Below, piece after piece: positions 22,270-32,760 of a stretch of 64,000 bases of DNA. Under the pieces are notes generated by a model. The model was given only the letters and a program-made list of their open reading frames with translations, had not been told where the DNA came from and did no database searches. Origin of the DNA: Coniochaeta sp. PMI_546 (Eukaryota > Ascomycota > Sordariomycetes > Coniochaetales > Coniochaetaceae); assembly GCA_021432605.1 (NCBI GenBank), contig MU271153.1:372001-436000 (forward strand), read 5' to 3'. The number at the start of each line of letters is the position of its first letter. The first letter of the stretch is position 1. The translations under genes were made by a program, and so were the position numbers.

Positions 22270-25200
22270 ACTCCCCAAATATGACCCAAAAAATATATGG
22301 CAGAGTTGAGAGAGATGTGGAATGTTTCCTCTCCCATGCTTGTCTATCTGCTCGCTTTTCAATGACTACCTTCCACTTTCGTTGTTTCTACATTCAGAAT
22401 ACTCTCACCATCAGCGTCTACCCACTGACTTGCTCGCTGACGGAGGGACGGGACGGGACAGGTGCATCAGTCCCTGTGGCTGGTGTGCCTCACCAGGACC
22501 TCCTCTCGGCCGATTTGTTTTGTCCATTTCGCTGCGCAATATCGCCTTCTCCTTGGTTCTTCCTCCTACCTATTGCCATGTACTTCCAGCTCCCCTCCCC
22601 CAAGACGGCGGGGGGGCACATATCGCTCGTTTATCTTCAACCCAAAACTAGTCGGTGGGGATACGTTGACCGACCCGACCTTCCTGAGCGGGGCAAGGCA
22701 CAACCGCCTTCTCTCGCCCAAGGGTCCCCACGAACGGATGAAACCGCGTGGGTGGGTGAGAGACACAAGGTTTCTGTGCCGGCCCTCGGGAGTGTTACGG
22801 GCCCCTGTATATACACATAACGTTTCGCGGACTGTCTGTCACATTGACGAGTCTTGCGCGGTTGGAATAGCGCGCACACACACATAAGGTGGAGGGATTA
22901 TTAAGACAAAATGACCGCAAGGGTCGGGTTGGGTTCTCACGGACGAAAGGGCCTTTCGAGACTGGAGGTCGTTTACCCGCGAGGGAGGCGTTGCGTTTCC
23001 GTTTTTTTGTTTTCTCTTTGGGTTCTGGTACAGGCTTGTCGTTCACACCTCTGGTCCTGGTCTGCTCGAGGCGTTTGCTGCTTTAAGCGTATTATTGCTT
23101 CTGGGTGTCCTGTCGGTTGATTCTCAAGGGCTGAGTGTCGGCGTTTGGGCTTTCCTGTGCGCTGATTTACGGAGCTTGGGTTACTGAATGATGGTAGGGG
23201 GCCGGTACACGGTGTATCGAAAGGTTGGCAGGTATGGTATGGTTGGAAGGTAACGTCACGGAATATGATCACGACTGTCATGAGGAACGGAGTACTTGGT
23301 TCTTGGCCGGCTTTGGCTTCGGACGTCTCCGACTGCGTAAAACGCTAAGCGCTGGTTGTAATGTATTTGCTATCGGGGAATCGAAGGGCCATCCTGGAAC
23401 TTTGTGTCATAGCCTTCTTACTCTACACCTCCGAAGAGAGACTTGGAACAAATTGCTTCCAATAAAGGGTGCTAGCCTGAGCTCCTGTGGCATGCTCTCG
23501 ATATCACTCGTGGCTTGCGTCTTGTAACACACAAAGATACAATATATGGCCTAGTGACAATACCGATCAGGTCAACGTGGTGGCAACCCCACGGACCCCC
23601 CACGCTACTCTCACTCGGAGCGAACAGTCGTCTGGTGTCGGCCGTGTTGCTCAGTCCCGAGGAAAAGCGCGAAGACTGTAATGATCAAAAGTAGCAATTC
23701 TGTGCGAGTCCCAAGTAGGCACAAGCAGGGGGCCTGACCTTGGATCTTGATCGCACGGGCCCTGCTGCATACACCGAGCAGATCCCCGGGTCGCGGCCAG
23801 TCCTGAAGTAGCAGAGCGTCATCGCTGGTTCGACCTCCCAATAATGTCACCGACCTGACACCACCAGACATAGACTCCGCGTCATCTGGGTGCTCACAGA
23901 CTGGAAAAAGCATGGGCTCCAGAAGCCACTTGCTGTACGTCGTTCAACATATCATTCACGGAAATATCATCAGTACTTGGCAGATGTGGAAAAACCGAGA
24001 TGCTTCAAGCATAATGAAGCCCGCGATAAGGACAGGCATCGTCGCACGCTGCAGCTGTGCCGTCACAAACGAATTTGCTGCAGCAAGCCTCCTGTCCTAC
24101 AACCCTTGATTCAGTTCACGTCCTCAGCGGTGCCAGGCTGCGTTCTGAATTCCATCCAAGGGCCTCGCGACAAATCGTCACTTTCAGCCGCGTTTGTGAC
24201 CGCCTGTTACCGTGTCGTTCCCGACGCCGTCACACTTCTACTGCCCTGTGGTAAGCTGTCCGGCGCACATCAAATATAGTGATCCCCGGTGTTTGCCGTC
24301 CAACACCACACGACGACCCGGGAATCGACCCGGCGGCTCGCCTCTTCCTCGAGGCTCATGCACGCTCGACCCTCGGCCTCGTAAATGTATGCAAGAAATA
24401 CCGGCTACGTGCTCACATCCTACTGACGGCGACATGCTCTAGTTCGCTAGAGAGCAATTTTAACTTTAAGCCATCGAGCGACCTAGTCCAAGGGTCTATC
24501 GATATTTATCCCTCCATTTGATAGGTGATAAGCCGAACTCCTCGCTCACGAGTCAAGACACCCCCAATTGTCTATCTCACAACCAAAGACCCAACTGCCG
24601 TATTTCTGGCCGCCCAATCGCTGGTGTCGTTCTTGTATCTCCGCTCATTTTCGTTCCTAAACACAAAAGGGGGTCGTACGACGTGATGGAATAACCTGCC
24701 GGCTTCTGGTCGTGAAAGACAAAGCCCTGAGGTGTCACAGCACCCTGCTGTATAATGCAAGTAATTGTTCAATGTGTGACGCCGACTGCTCACAGCCCAT
24801 TCGACAACGCGGGGTCTCTTCGAAAGAGGCGAGGTGACGACCGAGTCGCCTACCTACCTCTGCATGGAAAAGCCGTGTAGAACTACAGATCATCGCACAT
24901 CGCATATGCGGCTGGACGAGATGGCGAGTTGTATTTCTGCGCCTTTCAATCTTATTTCCCTCTCCTGCTGTGGCTTTCTACTCTTATCTCGGCCCTGAGC
25001 TTGAGCGCCTCCTTCCGGGGTCTGGTGCGTCTCTGTGTAACCGTTGCCATTCGAGATATGCGAGTCGAGTGACAGTTCTGCCCCTCTGGGTGGCGCCTTG
25101 GTTCAGGGTCCTACATGGCAATGATGCTATATAGGGGTCTCTTCTGGAGATCGAACCCTCATGAAGACATGTTGCACTACGTCTCTTCCGAAACTTAAAT

Positions 25201-25358
25201 GTCTCTCTCCACACGTCTCGACCGGTTTCTGTTCCTGCCCTGACAAGCCTTGTCTTGGCTGTGCACTTTACGCTCGTTGCCGAACACGCCTCCTGTCTTC
25301 TTCATCGTAGAGAGAACCCAACCCCCCCCCCCTCCCTTGCCCTGACTCCCAGCTCGAG
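22270..25358. other. Intergenic, nothing recognised
   Basis: 3.1 kb after the C2H2 stop. Many open frames of 60-185 codons occur on both strands with no domain, signal peptide or consistent codon use. An 11-C run at 25322-25332 sits in the CT-rich leader of the next gene. No RNA gene was recognised. Confidence 0.45.
25128..25133 (+). promoter_or_regulatory. TATA-like box
   Basis: TATATA about 230 bp before the rhodopsin-domain gene start, with a CT-rich leader between them. Positional evidence only. Confidence 0.3.
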
Positions 25359-26781
25359 ATGGGTGACTTTGATGATGCCTTCATCAATTCCCTGAAGCAG
25401 CAGAGCTGGTCCCTCTACGGCGTGGGCATGTTCATCATCCTCCTCAGATTGTAAGTCTCCTTGACCGCCGTACTGTCTTTCCTCTACCCCTCAAACTCAC
25501 ACCTCCCTTGCCCCCAGCTTCGCCAGAATCAAGCGCCTCGGCCCCCGCAACCTGCAGTTAGACGACTACCTGATGCTCCTAGTCGCCGGCCTCTACACAA
25601 CCCTCGTAGTGTGTCTCAACGTCATCTCCCAAGGCGGCGGCAGCAACCTCTACCCGCCCGAGCTGGCCGGGACCTTCACCCCCGTCGAGATCCAAGAGCG
25701 CATCTACGGCTCCAAGATCGTCGTGGTCTCGGAGCAGGCCATGCTCAACGTGATCTACGCCATCAAGTGCTGCATGCTGGTGATGTACACCCGGCTGACC
25801 CTGGGCCTGGCCACGCAGAGGCTGGTGCGCTACCTGGCCATCTACGTCGGGGTGGGGTGGGCCGCGTCCGAGATCGCCTTCTTCGCCGCCTGCCGGCCCT
25901 TTGCGGCGTACTGGGCCATGCCGCCCCCGGACCCGCAGTGCGCCACCCTGGAGCACTACGCCATCGTCCAGGCGTGCTTCAACATCAGCTCCGACGCGCT
26001 GATGCTGTCCGTCCCGCTGCCGCTGGTGTTCAGGACGACGATGCCGGTGAGGCAGAAGGTGGTCCTGGGGGTGATTTTCGGCATGGGGTTGTTTGTCATT
26101 GTGGCTGCGCTGCTGACGAAGATTTTTAATCTGGGGGATATTTGGGATCCGAGCTATATGCTGTGGTACGTGAGGGAGGCGAGCGTGGCGGTGTATGTGA
26201 GCAATATGCCGATGGTGTGGCCGCTGCTGAGGGAGTGGCTGCCGTGGTTGAAGGGGCTGACGCCGGGGGGAAGTAGTAGTCGGGGTAAGAAGGGGTTCGG
26301 CTCGGGAAGGAATGGGGCCGGGGGCGGTTATGTCGAGTATGGGAGTCGGAAGGGGGGCGGCACGGGGACGGAGACCACCAGGAGGGATGGGGAGGGGACG
26401 AGGACTGGGACGGTCAGGGGGAGGCCGGATAGCTTGGGGAGCTTGGATAGTGCTTATGACTTGGATGTTGTGACTGAGAGTGGGAAGGAAGGGGTCAAGT
26501 ATAAGGGAGGCGATAGTGAGAGCACGGAGCAGATTGTTACCAGAGAGGAGATCGACATTGGCACGCGTGATGGGAGGCGTGATAGTATTGGGCTTGCGAT
26601 TATGAACACGCGAGGGATACAGGTGCGGAGGACCGTTGAGGTTCTCGAAGAACGGCATGGGTCTGAAGCAGGTATGAGGTCGAGAGATTATGTTGTCGAT
26701 GTTGAAGCTGCGAAAGATGGATTTGAATGGGAGATGAGGAGGACAGAGCACGAGGCGGATGTTGCGAGAGGGAGGTTATGA
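25359..26781 (+). CDS. Rhodopsin-domain integral membrane protein (PTH11/SAT4-like)
   Basis: Exons 25359-25450 and 25518-26781, with a 67-nt intron, give 451 residues. About seven hydrophobic helices cover residues 15-290. Family landmarks are visible: GPRNLQLDDYLMLLVAG after TM1, MLNVIYAIKCCMLVMYTRLT in the third helix region, FFAACRPFAAYW, and ACFNISSDALMLSVPLPLVF. The cytosolic tail of ~160 residues is Gly/Arg/Glu-rich and charged. No CFEM domain precedes it. This is the fungal rhodopsin-fold family (PF20684) related to Pth11 receptors. The ligand and role are unknown; a plasma-membrane sensor is the family-based guess. Confidence 0.92.
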
Positions 26782-27196
26782 ATCGTGTCCCATGAAGTCG
26801 GAAATATGGATTCTCTTATGTCTTGGTTAGGGTACAAGAACACACATGAGCCAACACGGCGATCGGCTTTCGAAGGAATAAGCCGCAGGCTGACTGTGGA
26901 TCAGGTGTCCCGGAGGACAGCGTTGATTATACAGCTCCTGGAGAGTCGTCTTGACTTTCCTTGTTTATGATATACCCTCTACTGTCTTTTCCCTGGTAGC
27001 TTGATCTCTTCATCTTCCACGCACTATCTACAATGGAGCTCTTTTACCGAACAACAGCAGACTCAGCACGCTGCCAGGAGTCTCCTCGTCCCAAGTACAT
27101 ACACAGGAGAAGAAGAGAAGTAATGCCGTCGTAGAATTATAACAATACAAACTGGGTATCCTCTTCATCAGAAATGATAAAACGCAACAGTGCCCA
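26782..27196. other. Convergent 3' intergenic region
   Basis: Between the stops of the rhodopsin-domain gene (+) and the double-psi beta-barrel gene (-). Nothing further seen. Confidence 0.5.
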
Positions 27197-28024
27197 TCAC
27201 GGCAACCAAGCCCAGCTCCCAACCACGCGCCCCAAAGCCTCGTCCGCCAGCACCACGAACGCAGACGGGCTCAGATCCAGATCGGTAGGCTGACAACCCA
27301 CGCACCGATCCACAACGACAACGTCGACGCTCTTGTTGCCCCGACCACCGCCCTGATCCCGGGTTACTCTTATGCTCCTCCCGCACAAGGGGTTGGCGTT
27401 GGGGTTCGAGTTCCCGTTGCCGGCGGCGTCGAAGACGTCGTGCGACACGGCCACGATGGCGTCGTCGGGCGAGGAGGTCCAGCCGCAGGCGCCGAGGGCG
27501 GGGGCGTAGTATGTCAGGTCGCCGGTGTGGATGCCGGTGGATGTCGGGAGGGGGAGGGAGGGGGTGGAGGAGTGGCGGGTCAGCCCTATTGAGAGGCCGA
27601 GGATGAGGGCGAGGAGGGCTAGGGCAGATGCCAGGAGGACGAGGAGGAAGTGGCGCCGGCGGAGGGAGAGGTAGGTTTGATTTGGGGGGAGGAGGGCGTC
27701 GAGGCGGGTGCGCAAGGGGGAGCTGGAGGGTTCGATGACGGTGCCGGCGAGGGTGGAGCTGTTGGTGTTGGTGTGGGTTGGGAGGATGTCGGTGGGTTCG
27801 GGTTTGTCTGCAGGGACGGTGGATGCTGGCTTGGTGGTGGTGGGGACGTGGCGGGACGGGCCGGATGGAGTGCCGGGGAACAGGCGGCGGAGGAGAGAGG
27901 GTTTCTGGGGGCGTGGTCGAGGCGTCTCCCATTCTATCGAAGAGTAGACCGGTGCTGGTTCTGGCGGAGGGGATTTGGAGTCTGTCATGGCGGCGGCGGT
28001 GGTGGTGGCACCTTGCATTGACAT
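27197..28024 (-). CDS. Membrane-anchored RlpA-like double-psi beta-barrel protein
   Basis: One exon, 275 residues. The N-terminal ~125 residues are Pro/Ser/Thr-rich and presumably cytosolic. One transmembrane helix follows near residue 130-150 (HFLLVLLASALALLALILGL). The C-terminal domain, from HTGDLTYYAPALGACGW to the end, has the RlpA-like/barwin signatures. These are the GDLTYY opening, the ACGW Cys, a His-Asp pair (VSHDVFDA), a second Cys in NPLCGRSIRV, and VVVVDRCVGCQPTDLDLSPSAF. This is a type-II membrane protein with an extracellular DPBB domain, the fold of expansins and papain inhibitors. A role at the wall or apoplast is inference. Met13 is an alternative start. Confidence 0.88.
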   Translation of the reverse strand: MSMQGATTTAAAMTDSKSPPPEPAPVYSSIEWETPRPRPQKPSLLRRLFPGTPSGPSRHVPTTTKPASTVPADKPEPTDILPTHTNTNSSTLAGTVIEPSSSPLRTRLDALLPPNQTYLSLRRRHFLLVLLASALALLALILGLSIGLTRHSSTPSLPLPTSTGIHTGDLTYYAPALGACGWTSSPDDAIVAVSHDVFDAAGNGNSNPNANPLCGRSIRVTRDQGGGRGNKSVDVVVVDRCVGCQPTDLDLSPSAFVVLADEALGRVVGSWAWLP

Positions 28025-28694
28025 GGTGTTGATGAGAAGGAGTGACGTTGATTGTCGCCAGATCGCGTTGAACCGGCAAGTCTTGAGAATTGAGGAAAGC
28101 GAGAATGCGATGCCGTCAATGTCACATCGCTACCACACAGTAAGACGGAGAGCAACGCAAAAAGAACGACGAAGGCGAGCAAGGAGCGACTGAAGTTGAA
28201 TTTAATTATGACGTGGATAGTGTAGAAGGTACATAAAAGCAGCCAAGAAAAGACCAACGACGGGATGCAATTCCATTGTTGATGGATTGCCGTCGTTAAC
28301 GTTAACGTTACCACCGGCATTCAGCCAAAGCTTGACGCCGTAGGGGTACTATGTAAGGTACACATAGTACCTTATGTACTATGTAAGGTGAGGTACCTAC
28401 CGGACTTATTACCGTTGGTACTGAACCTCTACCGTAGTACCTTAGCGTGTATTCCCTTCCTGAGAAAGTTAATTTCCGGGTTTCATTGCCAAGACTTTTA
28501 CCCGCCCCGACTACCGTAGCGGTTTGATGTGGGTCTCATTGAATGTGTTGTTGGTCCCATCGCCGTTAAGGTCAGGCATCATCAGCATTGGTGTTCCTCA
28601 GCCAGTTCAGGGAAACAAATAAAACCACTTCCAACTCTTGTCATACTGCAACTATCCCAATTTCATTCGTCTTTTTCCCTCCCGGCAGCCGGTC
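28025..28694. other. Divergent intergenic region with short repeat
   Basis: 670-bp region between the DPBB gene (-) and the sugar transporter (+), presumably holding both promoters. A GGTACC/TACTATGTAAGGT-rich stretch at about 28344-28440 stands out. A GTTAACGTTAACGTTA hexamer repeat lies at about 28295-28310. Confidence 0.5.
28346..28389. repeat. Short direct and inverted repeat
   Basis: GTACTATGTAAGGT occurs at 28346-28359 and again at 28376-28389, a 30-bp period. Between them ACATAGTAC (28362-28370) is the exact inverse of GTACTATGT, forming a 9-bp stem with a 7-nt loop. Such AT/GTACC-rich palindromic clusters are common in fungal intergenic DNA; function is unknown. Confidence 0.8.
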
Positions 28695-30278
28695 ATGGCG
28701 CCCATAACACCCCTCACAGCCGCCATAACCAGCATAACAAGCGTCTCCTTTCTCCTCTTCGGCTACGACCAGGGCCTCATGTCCGGCGTCGTCCTGTCCG
28801 ACTCGTGGAAATCCGCCATGGGCGACCCGACCCCTCTCGAGATCGGCAGCATCACGGCCGTGCACGCCGTCGGTGCCCTCTGCGGTGCCGTGGAAGCTGC
28901 CATGAAGGGCGAGAGCTGGGGCCGCAAACGCACGCTTCTGAGCGGAGCAGCCCTAGTCCTGGTCGGCGGTGCGGGCATGGCGTCGGCCCCCGGTAGCGGC
29001 GCGAGACGGAGCTTCTGTCTCGGGAGGTTCCTGGCTGGATGGGGTGTGGGTGTGATTACCGGCGTGGCACCGGTGTACCAGACCGAGATATCAGACGTGG
29101 GACAGAGAGGGTGGTTGGTCTGCTGCCAGCTGACGACGATGCTTGTCGGCTTGGCACTGGCCTACTGGGTGGACTATGCCTTTTATTTTCACCCGGGCGA
29201 GATGCAGTGGCGATTTCCGGTGGGACTGCAGTGCGCTTTTGCGCTGTACGTGATTGCTCTGGGGTTGTGGCTGCCTGACACGCCGCGCTGGCTGATGAAG
29301 AACGGGCGGCAGGCTAGGGCCAGGATTGTCCTGGCAAGGCTGAGAGGGAGAGAAGTCGACGATATCGAGGTGAAGAGGGAGGTGGATGAGATTGAGGAGG
29401 CGATCCGGACCGAGAGCAAGAGCCGCGGCACTTGGAGTGACCTGTGGAAGGATAGAGGGGTCATGGCCGACAAGAGGTTCTACTTGGCTGTGGGGATACA
29501 ATTCATGCAGCAGTGCACTGGCATCAATATTGTCACGTATTATGCGTCTACGCTGTACAAGGAAACGCTCGGGATGAACCAGGAGAGGGCCATGTTGCTG
29601 GGCTGCTGGACGCAGATGTGGTATGTCCTTGCGTCGCTCGTGACGTGGTATACTATTGACAGAGTCGGGAGGAGAAAACTGCTCATCAGCATGGCGCTCG
29701 GCATGAGTTTGGTCCTGGTAGGAGAGGCAGTTTCCATCGGCATCGGAACGCCAAGAGCGGCCATCGCTGCCGTGGTATGTGTCCTGCTGTTCGAGGCTTG
29801 CTTCACCTGGGGCTGGATGGCCTGCGTGTGGATCTATCCACCCGAGATCCTGCCACTGAGCATCCGGGCAAAGGGTTCGGGACTGGCGGCCGCGGCCGAC
29901 TTTCTCGGCAACTACTTGGTGGTGCAGGTTACGCCAATCGGCATACGGAAGATGGGGGCCTGGTTCTACGTTGTGTGGGCGGTGTTCAACCTCGTCAATG
30001 CGGCGGTGGTCTGGCTGTACTACCCTGAAACGGGTGGCCTGACGCTCGAGGCGATCGACAGCGTATTCACGCGGGACGAAGAAGACTCGGGGAGTACAAG
30101 CGACGCAGAAGGTCATACGACTGGCTTGCCGAAGCTGCAGTGGTCAAAGGTTCGGATTGCTGCAGAGATGGTACGCGAGAGTCGGGCTGCAAAGAAGCGA
30201 GGGACCGCAACAGAGTCGGAGACGGGGCTGCTCGCTGCTGATGGTACACCAGGTTACGGCACGACGGGTGATGTTTGA
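28695..30278 (+). CDS. MFS sugar transporter (sugar porter family)
   Basis: One exon, 527 residues from the ATG at 28695. An in-frame Met at 28638 would add 19 residues of non-typical sequence. Twelve hydrophobic helices are visible. Sugar-porter signatures are present: FLLFGYDQGLMSGV in TM1, GRFLAGWGVGVITGVAPVYQ, the QFMQQCTGINIVTYY motif, DRVGRRKLL in the second half, and PETGGLTLEAID after TM12 (PETKG-like). These mark a plasma-membrane proton/hexose-type symporter. The substrate cannot be read from sequence. Confidence 0.94.
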   Translation: MAPITPLTAAITSITSVSFLLFGYDQGLMSGVVLSDSWKSAMGDPTPLEIGSITAVHAVGALCGAVEAAMKGESWGRKRTLLSGAALVLVGGAGMASAPGSGARRSFCLGRFLAGWGVGVITGVAPVYQTEISDVGQRGWLVCCQLTTMLVGLALAYWVDYAFYFHPGEMQWRFPVGLQCAFALYVIALGLWLPDTPRWLMKNGRQARARIVLARLRGREVDDIEVKREVDEIEEAIRTESKSRGTWSDLWKDRGVMADKRFYLAVGIQFMQQCTGINIVTYYASTLYKETLGMNQERAMLLGCWTQMWYVLASLVTWYTIDRVGRRKLLISMALGMSLVLVGEAVSIGIGTPRAAIAAVVCVLLFEACFTWGWMACVWIYPPEILPLSIRAKGSGLAAAADFLGNYLVVQVTPIGIRKMGAWFYVVWAVFNLVNAAVVWLYYPETGGLTLEAIDSVFTRDEEDSGSTSDAEGHTTGLPKLQWSKVRIAAEMVRESRAAKKRGTATESETGLLAADGTPGYGTTGDV

Positions 30279-30444
30279 GACGGCGGGTTGCTTGCGCGTG
30301 CACACCGGTTCATGTGCCTCACTCGATCACTTGCCTCAAGGCTGGTCACGAAACTTGCACTGTTGACCTCCGAAGAAATGTCGATATCCGGCGATCGTCA
30401 TACACAGGCTATGCTCCAAGCTTGGGGGGGCATACCTGCAAGCT

Positions 30445-31484
30445 CTAGAGACCAACTCCCGAGAGCTGCTTCGCCGCCCTGAGTTTCTCCGCCTCTCTCT
30501 CCTCCTTCAACCTCCGCTCGTCCCGCTCGCTATACCGATCCCCGAACAGGTCAAAGTGTGGCCGCATGACAATCGTGTACTTGACCAGCTCCTCCATACA
30601 GTCCACAAGCCGGTCGCGATTTCCGCTAGCCAGCATCCGACTCCCGTCAACCTCGTCGGTAAACTGGGTGTACGCCTTGGGCACGGAGCTCTGGTTGGGT
30701 ATGGTAAACATGCGCATCCACCGGCCCAACATCCGCAGCGAGTTAACCGCGTTGAACGACTGCGAGCCCCCGCACACCTGAGCGATGGCTAGTGTCCGGC
30801 CTTGTGTCGGGCGGACGGCGCCTGAGGAGAGAGGGATCCAGTCTATTTGCTGCTTGAAGATTCCGGTCTACCATAAGTCAGTATGAGGCCGCACTACGTA
30901 TGGTGTACTTGGCGGCCCTACCAGGTTACCGTGCTGCTCCGGGCTGACCCACACGTGGCCGTCGCTCCACTTGCTCAACTCGCGCAGCTCTTGCACTTTG
31001 GGATGATCGTGCTGTACGTCATCCTTCTGGGGGAGACCGGCCGGGTTGTACACGCGGACATCGCAGCCAAGGCGGAAGAGGATGCGTGCTGCTTCGTATG
31101 CTAGGAGACGCGAGTATGATCTGGCTGTGTGTCAGCAACGAAGGCAACCTCAGGACCCGCTGGAGTACCTCTCTGGTACGGTGCTCATTCAACTTACCGG
31201 CTTCTCAAACTGCCGTACAAGACGAGGATGCGCAGACGGTCCTGGTTCTTGTGCAAGATCTCGGACTCGACCAGCCTGAGAGCGGTGCTCAGTTCCAATC
31301 GAGCGATCCAGTCGTCGGCTGCAAAGTCTTCGGGAAGGAGAAAGGGCCTGTAGCTGGCTCGGATCGACGGGTCATCCTCGTCAGCTTTGATGGCGAAGGA
31401 TCGATGTGCGTAAGCAGGGTCAGCGATGAGTTGTGCGGCTGCCCTGGCCGCATGGGTGTTGTTCAGGTCGCCGTGGCCGTTCAT
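30445..31484 (-). CDS. arsH: ArsH-type NADPH-dependent FMN reductase
   Basis: Three exons: 31484-31198, 31120-30922 and 30867-30445, with introns of 77 and 54 nt, give 302 residues. The flavodoxin-like fold opens with [18 protein letters not shown] (FMN phosphate loop, completed across intron 1). Highly conserved ArsH segments follow: [31 protein letters not shown] (across intron 2), [33 protein letters not shown] and [14 protein letters not shown]. The N-terminus [14 protein letters not shown] with DPAYAHRS matches fungal ArsH, so the Met at 31484 is preferred over the upstream in-frame Met at 31556. ArsH oxidises methylated trivalent arsenicals and contributes to metalloid resistance. No arsenic pump or methylase gene is visible nearby. 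Confidence 0.95.
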
Positions 31485-31965
31485 GACGAGGGTGGAGTGC
31501 AGGCGTTGCGCGGTGGCGCGATTGCCGGCGTAGAGAGGCCGGAGTCGAGAAATCATGAACTGAGGCTGCCAGAGATAAAAGTCCTCCCAATGCTAGAGGC
31601 GGATTTTGGCTTGATCAGGACTGACTGTGGAAGGATATGTATCTACATACTGGAATACACTTGGAAGTATGGGAAGAGGCACTCGCCATCAGATGGACTT
31701 TTCGGTCCAATCACGCGCTGGTTATGACATGCTCCCTCCCCTTGTGGGGGTCCCTTCCAATTGATTCATAACTGTGGTACTCAGGTACTGCGTTACGCGT
31801 GATACTATCTGCACTGTGCTCCACCTCATCACGTCAAGCTAAGGAAGTTGCCGCCAAGAGATTCTCTCCATCTTCGCCCTCCAACCTTGACTTCGTCCTA
31901 TCCAAAGCCATCACGGGATTTATCTCACTCCACTGCTCTGACAATATCCCGGAATCAAGTCTAGC
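31485..31965. promoter_or_regulatory. Divergent promoter region of arsH and bZIP gene
   Basis: 481 bp separates the start codons of arsH (-) and the bZIP gene (+), so regulatory elements may be shared. No specific binding site can be named from sequence alone. Confidence 0.45.
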
Positions 31966-32760
31966 ATGCCATCAAAGGAGACGGAATCTACAACGCTGCC
32001 GCCGGCACACTCATCCAGAGCCTTGGCGGACAGAGGAAAGCAGCTAAAGGCGCCGGACACGGAGGACAGGCTGCGCCACAACCAACGGGCGCGGGACAAC
32101 CAGCGGAGCTCCCGCGCCCGGAGGAAAGAGCTCTTGAACGACCTGCAAAGACGCGTGGATGCCTACGAGCGGAGTGGCGTCCAGGCCACGCTCGAGATGC
32201 AGCAGGCTGCCCGGCGCGTCGCGTGGGAGAATGTGAAACTGCGTGCGCTGTTGATGAAAAAGGGTGTTGCCGAGGCTGAAGTGGAGGACTGGCTCCATGG
32301 GAACCATGAAGCTGTCGGCGACCGCATGGCTGGGGAGGCGAGGATGGACTCTGCGCCGTGCACTGCCCGTGTGTCGGTTACGGCGCTCTTGAATGAGGAG
32401 CCGCTTACCCCAGCGGCATCTTCGTATCATCCTGGGCCGCTGTCAGTATCCTCGTCTACGAGCAGGGCTTCAACCCTGCGTTCTGGCCAATCATCAGCCC
32501 CGCCGGATGAAGACCACACATCGACATCCTCGGCTAGTCTACAGGGCGATGGCGAGAACTTCCCGTCTTTGGCTGAACGTGTTGCGGCCTGCTGTACGTC
32601 CGGGACAGAAACGTCGTGCGAGGTAGCGGCCGCTATTCTCGCGAGTATGCAGGGCCACGGGGACACCAGTCGTGCGCGGGCTGCGCTCGGCTGTAACGGA
32701 CCGAGTGAATGCACGGTCAAGAACACGAGAGTTCTTGAGCTGTTGGATGAGACGGGATGA
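31966..32760 (+). CDS. bZIP transcription factor
   Basis: One exon, 264 residues. The basic region is at about residues 39-54 (NQRARDNQRSSRARRKELL), with the Asn and Arg expected for DNA contact. A short heptad region follows, then AAWENVKLRALLMKKGV-like sequence (here RRVAWENVKLRALLMKKGV), typical of a filamentous-fungal bZIP family. The C-terminal ~60 residues carry several Cys in a conserved-looking pattern (AACC, TSCEVAA, LGCNGPSECTVKN) seen in that family. It lacks the Yap-type basic motif (NxxAQxxFR), so it is not an obvious Yap8/ARR1 orthologue. Being divergent from arsH makes metalloid-responsive control conceivable, but that is inference. Confidence 0.9.
   Translation: MPSKETESTTLPPAHSSRALADRGKQLKAPDTEDRLRHNQRARDNQRSSRARRKELLNDLQRRVDAYERSGVQATLEMQQAARRVAWENVKLRALLMKKGVAEAEVEDWLHGNHEAVGDRMAGEARMDSAPCTARVSVTALLNEEPLTPAASSYHPGPLSVSSSTSRASTLRSGQSSAPPDEDHTSTSSASLQGDGENFPSLAERVAACCTSGTETSCEVAAAILASMQGHGDTSRARAALGCNGPSECTVKNTRVLELLDETG

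Noticed and set aside
25579-26751. 390-codon minus-strand frame over the rhodopsin-domain gene
   Set aside because: Antisense shadow; Pro/His/Arg-rich translation without features, while the plus strand encodes seven TM helices.
27168-28079. 303-codon minus-strand frame overlapping the DPBB gene in another frame
   Set aside because: Pro/His/Arg-rich shadow frame; the DPBB frame has a TM helix and conserved Cys motifs.
29091-30116. 341-codon minus-strand frame over the sugar transporter
   Set aside because: Shadow of a well-supported MFS gene.
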